DNA from: JAOPZW01 sp963707695 | GTDB taxonomy: Bacteria > Actinomycetota > Thermoleophilia > Solirubrobacterales > Solirubrobacteraceae | Length of the DNA stretch: 64,000 nt | Assembly (NCBI GenBank): GCA_963707695.1 | Contig: CAVPQY010000002.1 | Location: forward strand, 310,001-374,000 | Direction of reading: 5' to 3' | Part shown: positions 24,509 to 32,419 of the stretch, one piece after another | Layout: every line of letters starts with the position of its first letter | Numbering within the stretch: the stretch's first letter is position 1 | Translations under genes and position numbers: made by a program | Notes under the pieces: model-generated | Database searches by the model: none | What the model saw: the letters and a program-made list of their open reading frames with translations, nothing else | Told to the model about the DNA's origin: nothing

Positions 24509-24828
24509 CCGACGGGGGCGGGCGGGTGGCCTCCGCCAGGGTCCTCGCCGCGCAGGCGCGCGAGGACGGCGGTGGAGAGCGCGCTCGCCTCGGGCGGACC
24601 GGCGACCTCCGCCGCAGGCGGCTCCGCGGGAGGGGCCGGGCCGGCGGCCAGGAGGCCCAGCCCGCGCACGACCTCGCGCAGCGCCCGCAGCTTGCGGGCG
24701 CACACCGGGCACAGGTGGACGTGGCGCTCCATGCGCCGCCGGCCGCGCCGGGACAGGTCGTCCTCGACGTAGGCGGACATCCTGGGCGGCGCCCAGCGGT
24801 GGTCGAGCGTGAAGGTCAGCGACGCCAT
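24505..24828 (-). CDS. Zinc-finger anti-sigma factor encoded before its sigma
   Basis: 107 residues. The ZAS motif is RHVHLCPVCARKL (His-x3-Cys-x2-Cys, about 35-47) after DDLSRRGRRRMERH; the rest is Pro/Ala-rich and ends in a flexible tail. There is no membrane segment. It probably binds the sigma encoded by the overlapping gene (ATGA at 24505-24508) and may respond to oxidation of the zinc Cys. It begins 37 bases after the redoxin gene, so read-through from the sugar/redox operon is possible. Confidence 0.8.
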   Translation of the reverse strand: MASLTFTLDHRWAPPRMSAYVEDDLSRRGRRRMERHVHLCPVCARKLRALREVVRGLGLLAAGPAPPAEPPAAEVAGPPEASALSTAVLARLRGEDPGGGHPPAPVG

Positions 24829-24865
24829 CGCCCGCCAGTGTGGCGTCCCGCGCGGCCGCTCCCGG

Positions 24866-25423
24866 TCACGCCGTCGCGACCGCGTGCTCGACCTCCCACG
24901 CCGCCCGCGCCTCGGGCGTCGTGGGGTCGAAGTCGGGCTTGAGGCGCGCGTGGATCTCGCGCAGGTCGGTCCACAGGTCGTAGATCGAGGGGCGGCCCCA
25001 GAACCAGTAGCCGACGTAGACCTTCTCGATCCGCAGGCCGGGGGAGAGGACCACGGTGTGCGGGACGCCCGCGTTGGCGTGGTGCGGGTCGGTGTACTCG
25101 TTGATGTCGAGCATCCGCTGGAGCTCGAGGTCGGCGTCGGCCAGGAACGTCCAGTGTGCGCCGGCGGCGATCCGCATCCTCAGGACGTCGTGCAGGCCGT
25201 TGGGCAGGACCGTCACCATCTCGGTGAAGGCCACCGGGCACCACTCGTGGAGCCTGACCAGCGCCCGCTGGTGCTGGCGCTCGCGCGGGCAGTGCTCGCC
25301 GCGCCCCAGCATCAGGACGAGGCAGTTGTCGCCCTGGAGGTCGGAGAGCCGGTGCAGCGTCCCGTCCTCGTCGGGCAGCTCGACGTCGGGGAACGTCGCG
25401 CCGGGCTCGAGGTGCCTGCTCAT
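24866..25423 (-). CDS. Redoxin-domain protein, last gene of the sugar/redox operon
   Basis: 185 residues, thioredoxin fold: GATFPDVELPDEDGTLHRLSDL, then MLGRGEHCPRERQHQRALVRL with Cys45 as the possible active residue, then WTFLADADLELQRMLDINEYTD and VGYWFWGRPSIYDLWTDL. The same end is found in the redoxin at 17973. Such proteins are annotated as AhpC/TSA-like and may remove peroxides. ATG 25423 overlaps the SMP-30 stop (ATGA). Together with the flavoprotein reductase of the same operon it could form a peroxide-removing pair; this is inferred from linkage. Confidence 0.82.
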   Translation of the reverse strand: MSRHLEPGATFPDVELPDEDGTLHRLSDLQGDNCLVLMLGRGEHCPRERQHQRALVRLHEWCPVAFTEMVTVLPNGLHDVLRMRIAAGAHWTFLADADLELQRMLDINEYTDPHHANAGVPHTVVLSPGLRIEKVYVGYWFWGRPSIYDLWTDLREIHARLKPDFDPTTPEARAAWEVEHAVATA

Positions 25424-27015
25424 CGTGGCCTCCTGAGGCGGTAGATCGAGGAGCGGGCGGCGACGTACAGCGTGCGGCCGTCGGCGTCCCCCCAGGTCAG
25501 GTTGTGCGGCGCCTCGGGCAGCCGCAGCAGCCCCAGGCGCTCGCCGTCGGGCGCGATGACCCAGACGCCGCCGGGCCCGCACGCCAGCACCGCGCCCGTC
25601 GCCGGGTCGACGGCCAGGCCGTCGATGGCGTCCTCGCCGGGCTCGCCGGTGAGGTCGCACAGCACCGAGGAGGACACGACGCGCAGGTCGTCGTCGAGCA
25701 CGTAGCGCAGGACCGCCTTGTGCCCGGGGTCCCAGTCGCCGACGTACAGCACCCGGTCGTCGTCGGCGGCGAACGCGAGCCCGTTGGGTCCGACCAGCTC
25801 GTCGGTGACGAGCCGGACCTCGCCGTCGCGGCGGACCGCGAAGACGCCTGAGAACGGGAGCTCCTTGGCCGGGTCGTCGAAGGCCGCCGGCAGCCCGAAC
25901 GGCGGGTCGGTGAAGAACGTCGTCCCGTCGCCGCGCACGACGACGTCGTTGGGCGAGTTCAGCCGCCGGCCGTCGTAGGCGTCGGCCAGCACCTCGAGGT
26001 TGCCGTGGGGCTCGACGCGGACGACCCGCCGGTTGCCGTGCTGGCAGAGCACGAGGCGCCCGTCGGGGTCGAAGGCCAGCCCGTTGGAGCCCGGTTGGTC
26101 GAAGCGCCCGACGTCGAGCCCCGTGTAGCCGCTCTTGGGCCGGAAGACGTCCACGGTCCCGACGGGATCCCAGCGGTAGATCGCGTTCGTGTTCGGCGAC
26201 GAGAACAGCAGCGCGCCGTCCGGGCTCCACACGGGCCCCTCGGTGAACTCGAAGCCGCCGGCCACCCGCTCGAGGTGGGCGCCCGGCGGGACGATGTCGT
26301 CCAGCGCGGCGTCGTGGCGCTCGACCTCCAGGGGGGCATCGTGGCCCGCCGCGGCCCGGCCCGGCGCGTAGACGTCGAGCGTCGCCGAGCGCATCCAGAT
26401 GTAGTTCGCCGGCGCGACCGAGATCGGGCCGTTGATCCCGAACACCGCGAGGTGGAAGGTCTGCCCGGGGCGCGCGTCGTGCGTCAGCACCACCCGGTTG
26501 GGGACGTTGAAGCCCCCCACCACCCGGCCGCCCGCGGTCCCCAGGGCGACCGGCAGGTCGCCGTCGACCCAGACCTCGGCGTAGTCGTCGACCACCACCT
26601 CGAAGACGATCGTCGTCCCGGTCGCGTCGAGGTCGCCGAAGCGCTCCGGGATCGTCACGGCGGTGCGGTACCAGCAGAAGCACACGCGCCCGCGGCTCAG
26701 CCGCCGCGTGGTGTCGGCCGGGGCCAGGACCTCCCAGCCGGCGTCGTCGAAGTCCACCGCCTCGGCATGGGGCTCGACGTCGTACGTGCGGCTCGGGACG
26801 CTGCCGGGACCGAGCGGGTCCGCCGACCCGGGGCCGGCGAGCTCGACGAAGTCGACCTCGCGCACGCGCGCGTCGGCGAAGCGCCACGTGGCGCCGACGA
26901 GGGCCGCGCCGTCGTCGCGCTGGAGGTCGACGATGGCGTCGGGCCGGCCCGGGAGCAGCTCGGGCGGCCCGGGGAGGCGGGCGGCGGCGCTCAGCGCGGC
27001 GACGGTGGCGGCCAT
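25420..27015 (-). CDS. SMP-30/lactonase with extra N-terminal beta-sandwich domain
   Basis: 531 residues, about 230 more than a plain SMP-30. Residues 1-225 look like a glycosidase-type sandwich: VDFDDAGWEVLAPADTTRR, CFCWYRTAVTIPERF, TTIVFEVVVDDYAEVWVDG, GFNVPNRVVL and FHLAVFGINGPIS. Residues about 235-531 are the SMP-30 propeller: GFEFTEGPVWSPDG (metal Glu), GSNGLAFDPDGRLVLCQHGN, RLNSPNDVVVRGDGTTFFTDP (metal Asn), AIDGLAVDPATGAVLACG. It should open a sugar lactone; the extra domain may bind carbohydrate. It begins one base before the stop region of the gene at 27017 and shares ATGA with the redoxin. Confidence 0.85.
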   Translation of the reverse strand: MAATVAALSAAARLPGPPELLPGRPDAIVDLQRDDGAALVGATWRFADARVREVDFVELAGPGSADPLGPGSVPSRTYDVEPHAEAVDFDDAGWEVLAPADTTRRLSRGRVCFCWYRTAVTIPERFGDLDATGTTIVFEVVVDDYAEVWVDGDLPVALGTAGGRVVGGFNVPNRVVLTHDARPGQTFHLAVFGINGPISVAPANYIWMRSATLDVYAPGRAAAGHDAPLEVERHDAALDDIVPPGAHLERVAGGFEFTEGPVWSPDGALLFSSPNTNAIYRWDPVGTVDVFRPKSGYTGLDVGRFDQPGSNGLAFDPDGRLVLCQHGNRRVVRVEPHGNLEVLADAYDGRRLNSPNDVVVRGDGTTFFTDPPFGLPAAFDDPAKELPFSGVFAVRRDGEVRLVTDELVGPNGLAFAADDDRVLYVGDWDPGHKAVLRYVLDDDLRVVSSSVLCDLTGEPGEDAIDGLAVDPATGAVLACGPGGVWVIAPDGERLGLLRLPEAPHNLTWGDADGRTLYVAARSSIYRLRRPR

Positions 27016-27016
27016 C

Positions 27017-28228
27017 TCAGGCCCCGACCTTCACGACGAAGTACAGGAACGGGTCGGAGACGTCGGTGAACTGGTGCGGCACACCGGCCGGGATGGCGAG
27101 GACGTCACCCTCCCCGAGGGCGTGCGGCGTTCCGCCCCGCACCGCCGCGGCGCGCAGCTCGCCGGGCGCCACCTCGCGCGGGTCGACCATCTCGCCCCCG
27201 GTGACCACGGTGGCCGTCCCGCGCACGACGTGCATGACGTCGACGTCTCGCTCGTGGAACTCGACCTCGCCCGGGGCGTCACGGCGCCCGGCGTCGAGCT
27301 TGTAGCCCCCGTCCGAGAAGAGCAGGCCGCCGGTGGCGAAGCGCTCCTCGAGCGCCGCGCGGTCGACGTGCAGCGCGCCGTTGCCGGCGTGCGCCTCGCG
27401 CTCGGCGATCGCCGCCTCGATCGCGCGGGCGCCGATCGTGGCGAGCTCCTGGTCCTCGTCGGCGGACGACGCGCCGCTGACCCCGACGGCGCCGACGACC
27501 TCGCCGTCGGCGGAGATGGGCATCCCGCCCTGCAGCGGGACGGCGCGCGCGAGGTGCAGCGCCGACGGCCGCCCGCCCGACGCCTGGTCCTCGAAGTCCT
27601 TGCTCGGGCGGCGGTAGATCGCCGCGGTGCGCGCCTTGTCGGTCGTGACCCGGACACTGGCCACCTGCGCGGCGTCGGGCCGCACGAGGAACATGAGCTC
27701 GCCGCCCGCGTCGACGGCCGACACCACCGGTGCGACGCCGCGGAGCGCGGCGGCGGCGCCCACGGCCTCCGCCGCCAGGCGGGCGCCGTCGTACGTCAGG
27801 GCCGGCACCTCGCGGACGCTGAAGTCCGTCGCCGCGGCGGCGATGGAGATCGCCTCGTCCTCGTCGGGCGTCTCACCGCTGGTGCCCACGGCCCCGACGA
27901 CCTCGTCGCCGACCTTCAGCGGGATGCCGCCGATGAGCGCCGACGCGCCGTGGAGGGCCAGCGCGCCGAGGCGCCCACCGGTGACCTGCTCCTCCATCTC
28001 ACGGCTGGGGCGGACGAAGATCGCGGCCGTGCGGGCCTTGTCGACCGCGACCCGCGCGCTGGCCACCTGGGCTCCGTCGGTGCGGTGCAGCGCGACGACC
28101 TCGCCCGACGGGTCGACGACGCAGACGTAGACGCGCGAGCCCTGCGCGCGGGCCTGGGCCTCGGCCTCGGCGACGACGGCGTCGGCGCCGGCGGTGTCGA
28201 TGACCTTGCGGGTGCGGGTGAGCGGCAT
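27017..28228 (-). CDS. Tandem GlcG/HbpS-domain protein fused to a cupin
   Basis: 403 residues with three domains. Domain 1 (about 5-135) and domain 2 (about 145-275) are both GlcG/HbpS type: VAVDKARTAAIFVRPSREME with GGIPLKVGDEVVGAVGTSG, and VTTDKARTAAIYRRPSKDFE with GGMPISADGEVVGAVGVSG. HbpS is known to bind haem and iron and to act as a redox sensor with SenS/SenR. Domain 3 (about 290-403) is a cupin: VEFHERDVDVMHVVRGTATVV and IPAGVPHQFTDVSDPFLYFVVK. Such a double-GlcG plus cupin fusion is unusual to my knowledge. It lies between two SMP-30 genes, 6 and 2 bases from them. It could sense or bind a sugar acid or haem. Confidence 0.82.
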   Translation of the reverse strand: MPLTRTRKVIDTAGADAVVAEAEAQARAQGSRVYVCVVDPSGEVVALHRTDGAQVASARVAVDKARTAAIFVRPSREMEEQVTGGRLGALALHGASALIGGIPLKVGDEVVGAVGTSGETPDEDEAISIAAAATDFSVREVPALTYDGARLAAEAVGAAAALRGVAPVVSAVDAGGELMFLVRPDAAQVASVRVTTDKARTAAIYRRPSKDFEDQASGGRPSALHLARAVPLQGGMPISADGEVVGAVGVSGASSADEDQELATIGARAIEAAIAEREAHAGNGALHVDRAALEERFATGGLLFSDGGYKLDAGRRDAPGEVEFHERDVDVMHVVRGTATVVTGGEMVDPREVAPGELRAAAVRGGTPHALGEGDVLAIPAGVPHQFTDVSDPFLYFVVKVGA

Positions 28229-28234
28229 GGCGGG

Positions 28235-29095
28235 TCAGGCCTCCTGGAGGTGGCGGGTGGGGACGGACCAGATCGCGGTGTCCGCGGTGACGAGCAGCAG
28301 CTCGCGCGCGGGCGGGACCCAGGCCAGGTGGACGGCTCCGGGCACGGGCAGCAGATCCAGCGGCTCGCCCGCCGGGCCGTGGACGTGGACGCCGCGGGCG
28401 CCGCACGCGTACACGTGCCCGACCGCGTCGACCTCGAGCCCGTCCGGGCCGACGTCGTCCGCGATCGGGAAGCTGGCGAGTCGCTCCGGGCGGCGCTCGG
28501 GCGCGACCGCGAAGACGTCCACGCGGTGGCGCTCGGAGTCGCCGACGTAGAGCGTGCGGCCACCGGGGGAGAAGGCGAGCCCGTTGGGCTGGCCGCCGCC
28601 GTCCACGACCGCCTCGGTGCGGCCACTGCGGGGGTCATGGCGGAGGACTTCGGCGCCGCGCCGCGGGCGCGGGCGGAAGCCCTGCAGGAACCCGTAGGAC
28701 GGGTCGGTGAGCCACAGCGCGCCATCGGGCCCGACGACGACGTCGTTGGGCGAGTTCAGCGGCAGGCCGTCGACCGTGTCGACCACGACCTCGGCGGCGC
28801 CCGTGCGACGGTCGACGAGGGTCAGCCGCGCCGGGACGTCGAACGAGCCCTGCTCGCACACGAGCAGCCGCCCGTCCGGGGCGAGCGCCATGCCGTTGGG
28901 GTTCACGGCGTCGGACGGCACCCGCGTCACTCGCCCGTCGCGCAGGGACAGGCGGCGGATCCCGGCGGCAAGCCCCGCCCGTGGCGTCGACGTGAAGTAC
29001 AGCGCGCCCTCGTCGGGCACGACGACCGGGCCCTCGTGCGCGTCGGTGGCGACGGCCAGGGTCACGACGGGCTCCGTGACGGGCATCGCGCTCAT
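28235..29095 (-). CDS. SMP-30/gluconolactonase, single domain
   Basis: 286 residues, complete propeller: ATDAHEGPVVVPDEGALYF (metal Glu), NPNGMALAPDGRLLVCEQG, PLNSPNDVVVGPDGALWLTDP (metal Asn), QPNGLAFSPGGRTLYVGDSE and VGPDGLEVDAVGHVYACG (catalytic Asp). No signal peptide. ATG 29095 overlaps the stop of the flavoprotein gene (ATGA); ATG 29086 is an alternative. It is the third gene of the six-gene operon. With the larger SMP-30 two genes later, it points to lactone hydrolysis as a central step; whether both act on the same lactone is unknown. Confidence 0.9.
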   Translation of the reverse strand: MSAMPVTEPVVTLAVATDAHEGPVVVPDEGALYFTSTPRAGLAAGIRRLSLRDGRVTRVPSDAVNPNGMALAPDGRLLVCEQGSFDVPARLTLVDRRTGAAEVVVDTVDGLPLNSPNDVVVGPDGALWLTDPSYGFLQGFRPRPRRGAEVLRHDPRSGRTEAVVDGGGQPNGLAFSPGGRTLYVGDSERHRVDVFAVAPERRPERLASFPIADDVGPDGLEVDAVGHVYACGARGVHVHGPAGEPLDLLPVPGAVHLAWVPPARELLLVTADTAIWSVPTRHLQEA

Positions 29096-30447
29096 GCCGC
29101 CGCCGGGACCCTGGCCCCGAGCGCCGCGAGCGCGTCGACGAACGCCTCGGAGAAGGTGGGAAAGGGCTGGATCGTGTCGCGCAGGACGTCGAGCGGGACC
29201 CGCGCGCGGATGGCGAGCGTGGCCTGCTGCAGCCACTCGCCCGCCTCGGGCCCGAGGGCGTAGGCACCGGTCAGGCGCTCGCCGTCGGCGATGAGCGTCA
29301 GGAAGCCGGGGTGCGCGGCGAAGGCGCGCGTGTAGGTCGCCAGCCTGGGCACGGCGCTGAGCGCGACCGTGGCGGTCCGCTCGCCCTCGGTGGCCCCGAC
29401 CGCCGCGGCCTGCGGGTCGCTGAAGACGACGCGCGGGACGGCGTCGTAGCCCGCCTGCCGCGGCTCGCCCAGGATGTTGGCCGCGGCGATGCGCGCCTGG
29501 TGCTTGCCGACATACGTCAGCGGCCACAGCCCGGTGACGTCGCCGATCGCCCACAGCCCGTCGCCGGCGGCCATGCGCCCGTCGACGGGGATGCCGCGGG
29601 TGGCGTCCCCCACGCCGACCGTCTCCAGGCCCAGGCCGCGCACACGCGGGCGGCGCCCGGTGGCGACGAGCAGCCGGTCGCCGCGCAGGGCGGTGCCGTC
29701 GGGCAGCTCGAGCACGTAGTCGTCGCCCTCGCGCCGCGCGGCCGAGGCGTGCTGCCCGAAGTGCAGCTCGACGCCCTCGGCGCCGAGCACGGAGCCCAGC
29801 GCGTCGCCGAGCTGCCGCGGCTCGCGGGGGAGGACGTGGTCCATGCCCTCGACCACCGCGACCTCGGCACCGAGACGGCGCAGGGCCTGCGCGGTCTCCA
29901 CGCCGACGGCGCCGCCGCCGAGCACGAGCAGGCGCCGGGGGACCTCGGTCACCGCCGTGGCCTCGCGGTTGGTCCACACGCCGTCGAGCTCGCGCAGCCC
30001 GGGCACAGGCGGGATGACCGGCTCCGAGCCGGTGGCCACGACGACGTGGCGGGCGGTCAGGCGGCGGTCGCCCACGACGACCGCACCTGGACCGTCGAGG
30101 CGGCCGTCGCCGCGGACGAGCTCGATGCCGTGCTCCTCGAGCCATGGGAGCGCACCCGCGTCGTCGTGGCCCGAGACCATGTAATCGCGCCAGGCGAACG
30201 CCGCACCGGCGTCGAGCGTCCCGGCGACCGCTTCGCGCGCGCCGGGGACCGCGCGGGCGGCGGTGAGCGCCTCCCCGGGCCGCAGCAGGGTCTTGGACGG
30301 GATGCAGCCCCAGTAGGAGCACTCCCCGCCGACGAGCTCGCGCTCGACGAGCGCGACCCGCAGGCCGCCGTCGGCCAGCGCGCCCGCGCAGACCTCGCCG
30401 GCCGGCCCGCCGCCGAGGACGATGGCGTCGACGTCCGGGCCCCTCAT
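29092..30447 (-). CDS. FAD-dependent pyridine nucleotide-disulfide oxidoreductase, paralogue of 11221
   Basis: 451 residues. FAD motif AIVLGGGPAGEVCAG, redox GGECSYWGCIPSK with Cys43 and Cys48, NAD(P) motif LLVLGGGAVGVETAQ and second FAD motif LWAIGDVTG. As in the paralogue at 11221, the C-terminal His-Pro-Thr of lipoamide dehydrogenase is lost: DTIQPFPTFSEAF. The two proteins share long identical stretches such as VALVERELVGGECSYW. It probably transfers electrons from NAD(P)H to a disulfide or other acceptor; the redoxin of the same operon is a natural candidate. ATGA overlaps join it to GH15 in front and SMP-30 behind. Confidence 0.88.
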   Translation of the reverse strand: MRGPDVDAIVLGGGPAGEVCAGALADGGLRVALVERELVGGECSYWGCIPSKTLLRPGEALTAARAVPGAREAVAGTLDAGAAFAWRDYMVSGHDDAGALPWLEEHGIELVRGDGRLDGPGAVVVGDRRLTARHVVVATGSEPVIPPVPGLRELDGVWTNREATAVTEVPRRLLVLGGGAVGVETAQALRRLGAEVAVVEGMDHVLPREPRQLGDALGSVLGAEGVELHFGQHASAARREGDDYVLELPDGTALRGDRLLVATGRRPRVRGLGLETVGVGDATRGIPVDGRMAAGDGLWAIGDVTGLWPLTYVGKHQARIAAANILGEPRQAGYDAVPRVVFSDPQAAAVGATEGERTATVALSAVPRLATYTRAFAAHPGFLTLIADGERLTGAYALGPEAGEWLQQATLAIRARVPLDVLRDTIQPFPTFSEAFVDALAALGARVPAAA

Positions 30448-32321
30448 GCCGTCCGCCCCCGCGCGCGGTCGATCTCGTTCGCGGCGGTGATGAAGCCGAT
30501 GTGGCTGTAGGCCTGCGGGAAGTTGCCGAGCTGCTCGCCCGTCGCCGTGTCGATCTCCTCGCCGAGCAGCCCGAGGTCGTTGGCCGCGCCGACGAGGTCG
30601 TCGAAGAGCGCCTCGGCCCGGTCGACCTCGCCGGCCTGCGCCAGCGCGGAGACCAGCCAGAAGGTGCAGACCGCGAACGTCCCCTCCTCGCCCGAGAGGC
30701 CGTCGGGGTTCACCCCGTCGGCGCGGTTGCGGTAGCGCAGCACCATGCCGCCCTCCGTCAGCTCGCGGGCGACCGCCTCGATCGTGCTGCGCATCCGCAC
30801 GTCGCTCGCCGGCAGGAACCCGTAGATCGGCATGAGCAGCACGGCCGCGTCGAGGTCGTCGCTGTCGAAGGCCTGCGCGTAGGCCTGCTGCGCCTCGCTC
30901 CAGCCGCGCTCGAGGATCGAGGCGCGGATCGCGTCGCGCTCGGCCGTCCAGGCCTCGAGGTGGGCGTGCTGGCCGAGGTCGGGCGCGAGCTTGACGGCGC
31001 GGTCGAGCGCCACCCAGCACATGACCTTCGAGGACAGGTGGTGGCGCGGCTCGCCGCGCATCTCCCAGATGCCCGAGTCGGTCTCGCGCCAGCGGCGCGC
31101 GGCGGTGTCGGCCAGGTCGGCCACGAACGCGCGGATCTCGGGGTGCAGCTCGCCGAGGCGCTCGTGGTAGAGGTGCAGGGCGCTGAGCAGCTCGCCGTAG
31201 ACGTCGAGCTGCGTCTGGTCCCAGGCGCCGTTGCCGACGCGCACCGGCCGCGAGTCACGCCAGCCACGCAGGTGGCCGAGCACGCGCTCGCTGAGGTCGT
31301 GCTCGCCGCGGATCCCGTACATGATCTGCAGCGAGCCCTCGCCGGCCCGGCCGCCGGCCGAGCTCGTCATGAAGGACACGAAGTCCTCGGCCTCGTCGGG
31401 GCACGCCCCGAGGTAGAGCGCCTCGAGCGTCAGGCTCGAGTCGCGGATCCACGAGAAGCGGTAGTCCCAGTTGCGCTCGCCGCCCACGCCCTCCGGGAGC
31501 GCCGCGGTGGGAGCGGCGACGATGGCGCCCGTCGGCCGGAAGGTCAGGCCCTTCAGGACGCGCGCGCTGAGGCGGACGAGGTCGCGGTGCGGTCCCTCGT
31601 AGATGTCGTGCTCGGCCTCCCAGGAGCGCCAGGCCTCGATCGTGTCGTCGATCCGCGCGGCCACGGCCTCGGGCGGCGCGGCCATCGGGCGCGCGCTCGT
31701 CACGGCGGCCCAGTGCAGCGCGAAGCCGACCCGCTCGCCGGCGGCGACGGCGAAGCGCGCGCGCATCGTCGAGTCCTCGATGGTCACCGGGACCCCTGAG
31801 GAGACGGCGATCTGGTTGGGGCCGCCGAAGGTGCGCCCCCCGCCCTCCTCGTGGCGGAAGAGCGGGCGGACCAGGCCGTACTCCGGCCGCGGCGCCACCT
31901 CGAGCTCGAACTCGACCGTGCCCGAGAGGCCCTCGACCAGGCGCAGGACCTCGTGCGGCGCGTCGCGCCCGACGTCGTGCCCGCGCTGCCCGGGGGCGAA
32001 GGCCATGGCGTCGACCAGGCGGGCCGAACCGGAGCGCGTCGTGAACGTCGTCTCGAGGACGAGCGTCCCCGGCAGGTAGCGGCGCACGGACGTGCTCGGT
32101 CCCGCCGGGGTGATCGACCAGTGGCCGGCCTCGGGGTCGAGGATGCGCGCGAAGACCGCGGGCGAGTCGTAGTGCGGCAGGCACAGCCAGTCGAGCGAGC
32201 CGTCGCGGTCGACGAGGGCGGACGACGTGCAGTCGGCGAGCAGGCCGTAGTCGGCGATCGGCCGGAAGCCCGACGCGCGGCGCTGCGCGGCGGAGGCGGC
32301 CTCGGCGGGCAGGGTGGTCAT
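30444..32321 (-). CDS. GH15 family glucosidase (glucoamylase/trehalase type)
   Basis: 625 residues. The N-terminal beta-sandwich starts FRPIADYGLLADCTSSALVD and includes SLDWLCLPHYDSPAVFARILD. The (alpha/alpha)6 barrel has GGERNWDYRFSWIRDSSLTL (about 280-300), IWEMRGEPRHHLSSKVMCW with a catalytic Glu candidate, and GEEGTFAVCTFWLVSALAQAG with the second Glu near 555, ending NFPQAYSHIGFITAANEI. Bacterial members of this group include glucoamylases and GH15 trehalases; the sequence does not decide between them. AGGAGG precedes ATG 32321. First gene of the six-gene operon; a CGTAACG element lies 30 bases upstream on this strand. No signal peptide, so it acts on an internal glucan or trehalose. 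Confidence 0.93.
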   Translation of the reverse strand: MTTLPAEAASAAQRRASGFRPIADYGLLADCTSSALVDRDGSLDWLCLPHYDSPAVFARILDPEAGHWSITPAGPSTSVRRYLPGTLVLETTFTTRSGSARLVDAMAFAPGQRGHDVGRDAPHEVLRLVEGLSGTVEFELEVAPRPEYGLVRPLFRHEEGGGRTFGGPNQIAVSSGVPVTIEDSTMRARFAVAAGERVGFALHWAAVTSARPMAAPPEAVAARIDDTIEAWRSWEAEHDIYEGPHRDLVRLSARVLKGLTFRPTGAIVAAPTAALPEGVGGERNWDYRFSWIRDSSLTLEALYLGACPDEAEDFVSFMTSSAGGRAGEGSLQIMYGIRGEHDLSERVLGHLRGWRDSRPVRVGNGAWDQTQLDVYGELLSALHLYHERLGELHPEIRAFVADLADTAARRWRETDSGIWEMRGEPRHHLSSKVMCWVALDRAVKLAPDLGQHAHLEAWTAERDAIRASILERGWSEAQQAYAQAFDSDDLDAAVLLMPIYGFLPASDVRMRSTIEAVARELTEGGMVLRYRNRADGVNPDGLSGEEGTFAVCTFWLVSALAQAGEVDRAEALFDDLVGAANDLGLLGEEIDTATGEQLGNFPQAYSHIGFITAANEIDRARGRTA

Positions 32322-32350
32322 GGCCTCCTGCGTCCCGCGCGCCGACGGGG

Positions 32351-32387
32351 CGTTACGCCCGCGTTCATCGCCGCGCCGCCCGTAACG
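32351..32387. promoter_or_regulatory. Inverted CGTTACG/CGTAACG pair between GH15 operon and antiporter
   Basis: CGTTACG at 32351-32357 (inside the near-palindrome GGGCGTTACGCCC) and CGTAACG at 32381-32387. Each half lies 30-33 bases before one of the two divergent start codons, as expected for promoter elements facing both ways. Confidence 0.5.
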
Positions 32388-32419
32388 CCCGGCCGCGTGA
32401 CCGGGACTGCGGCCGGGCC

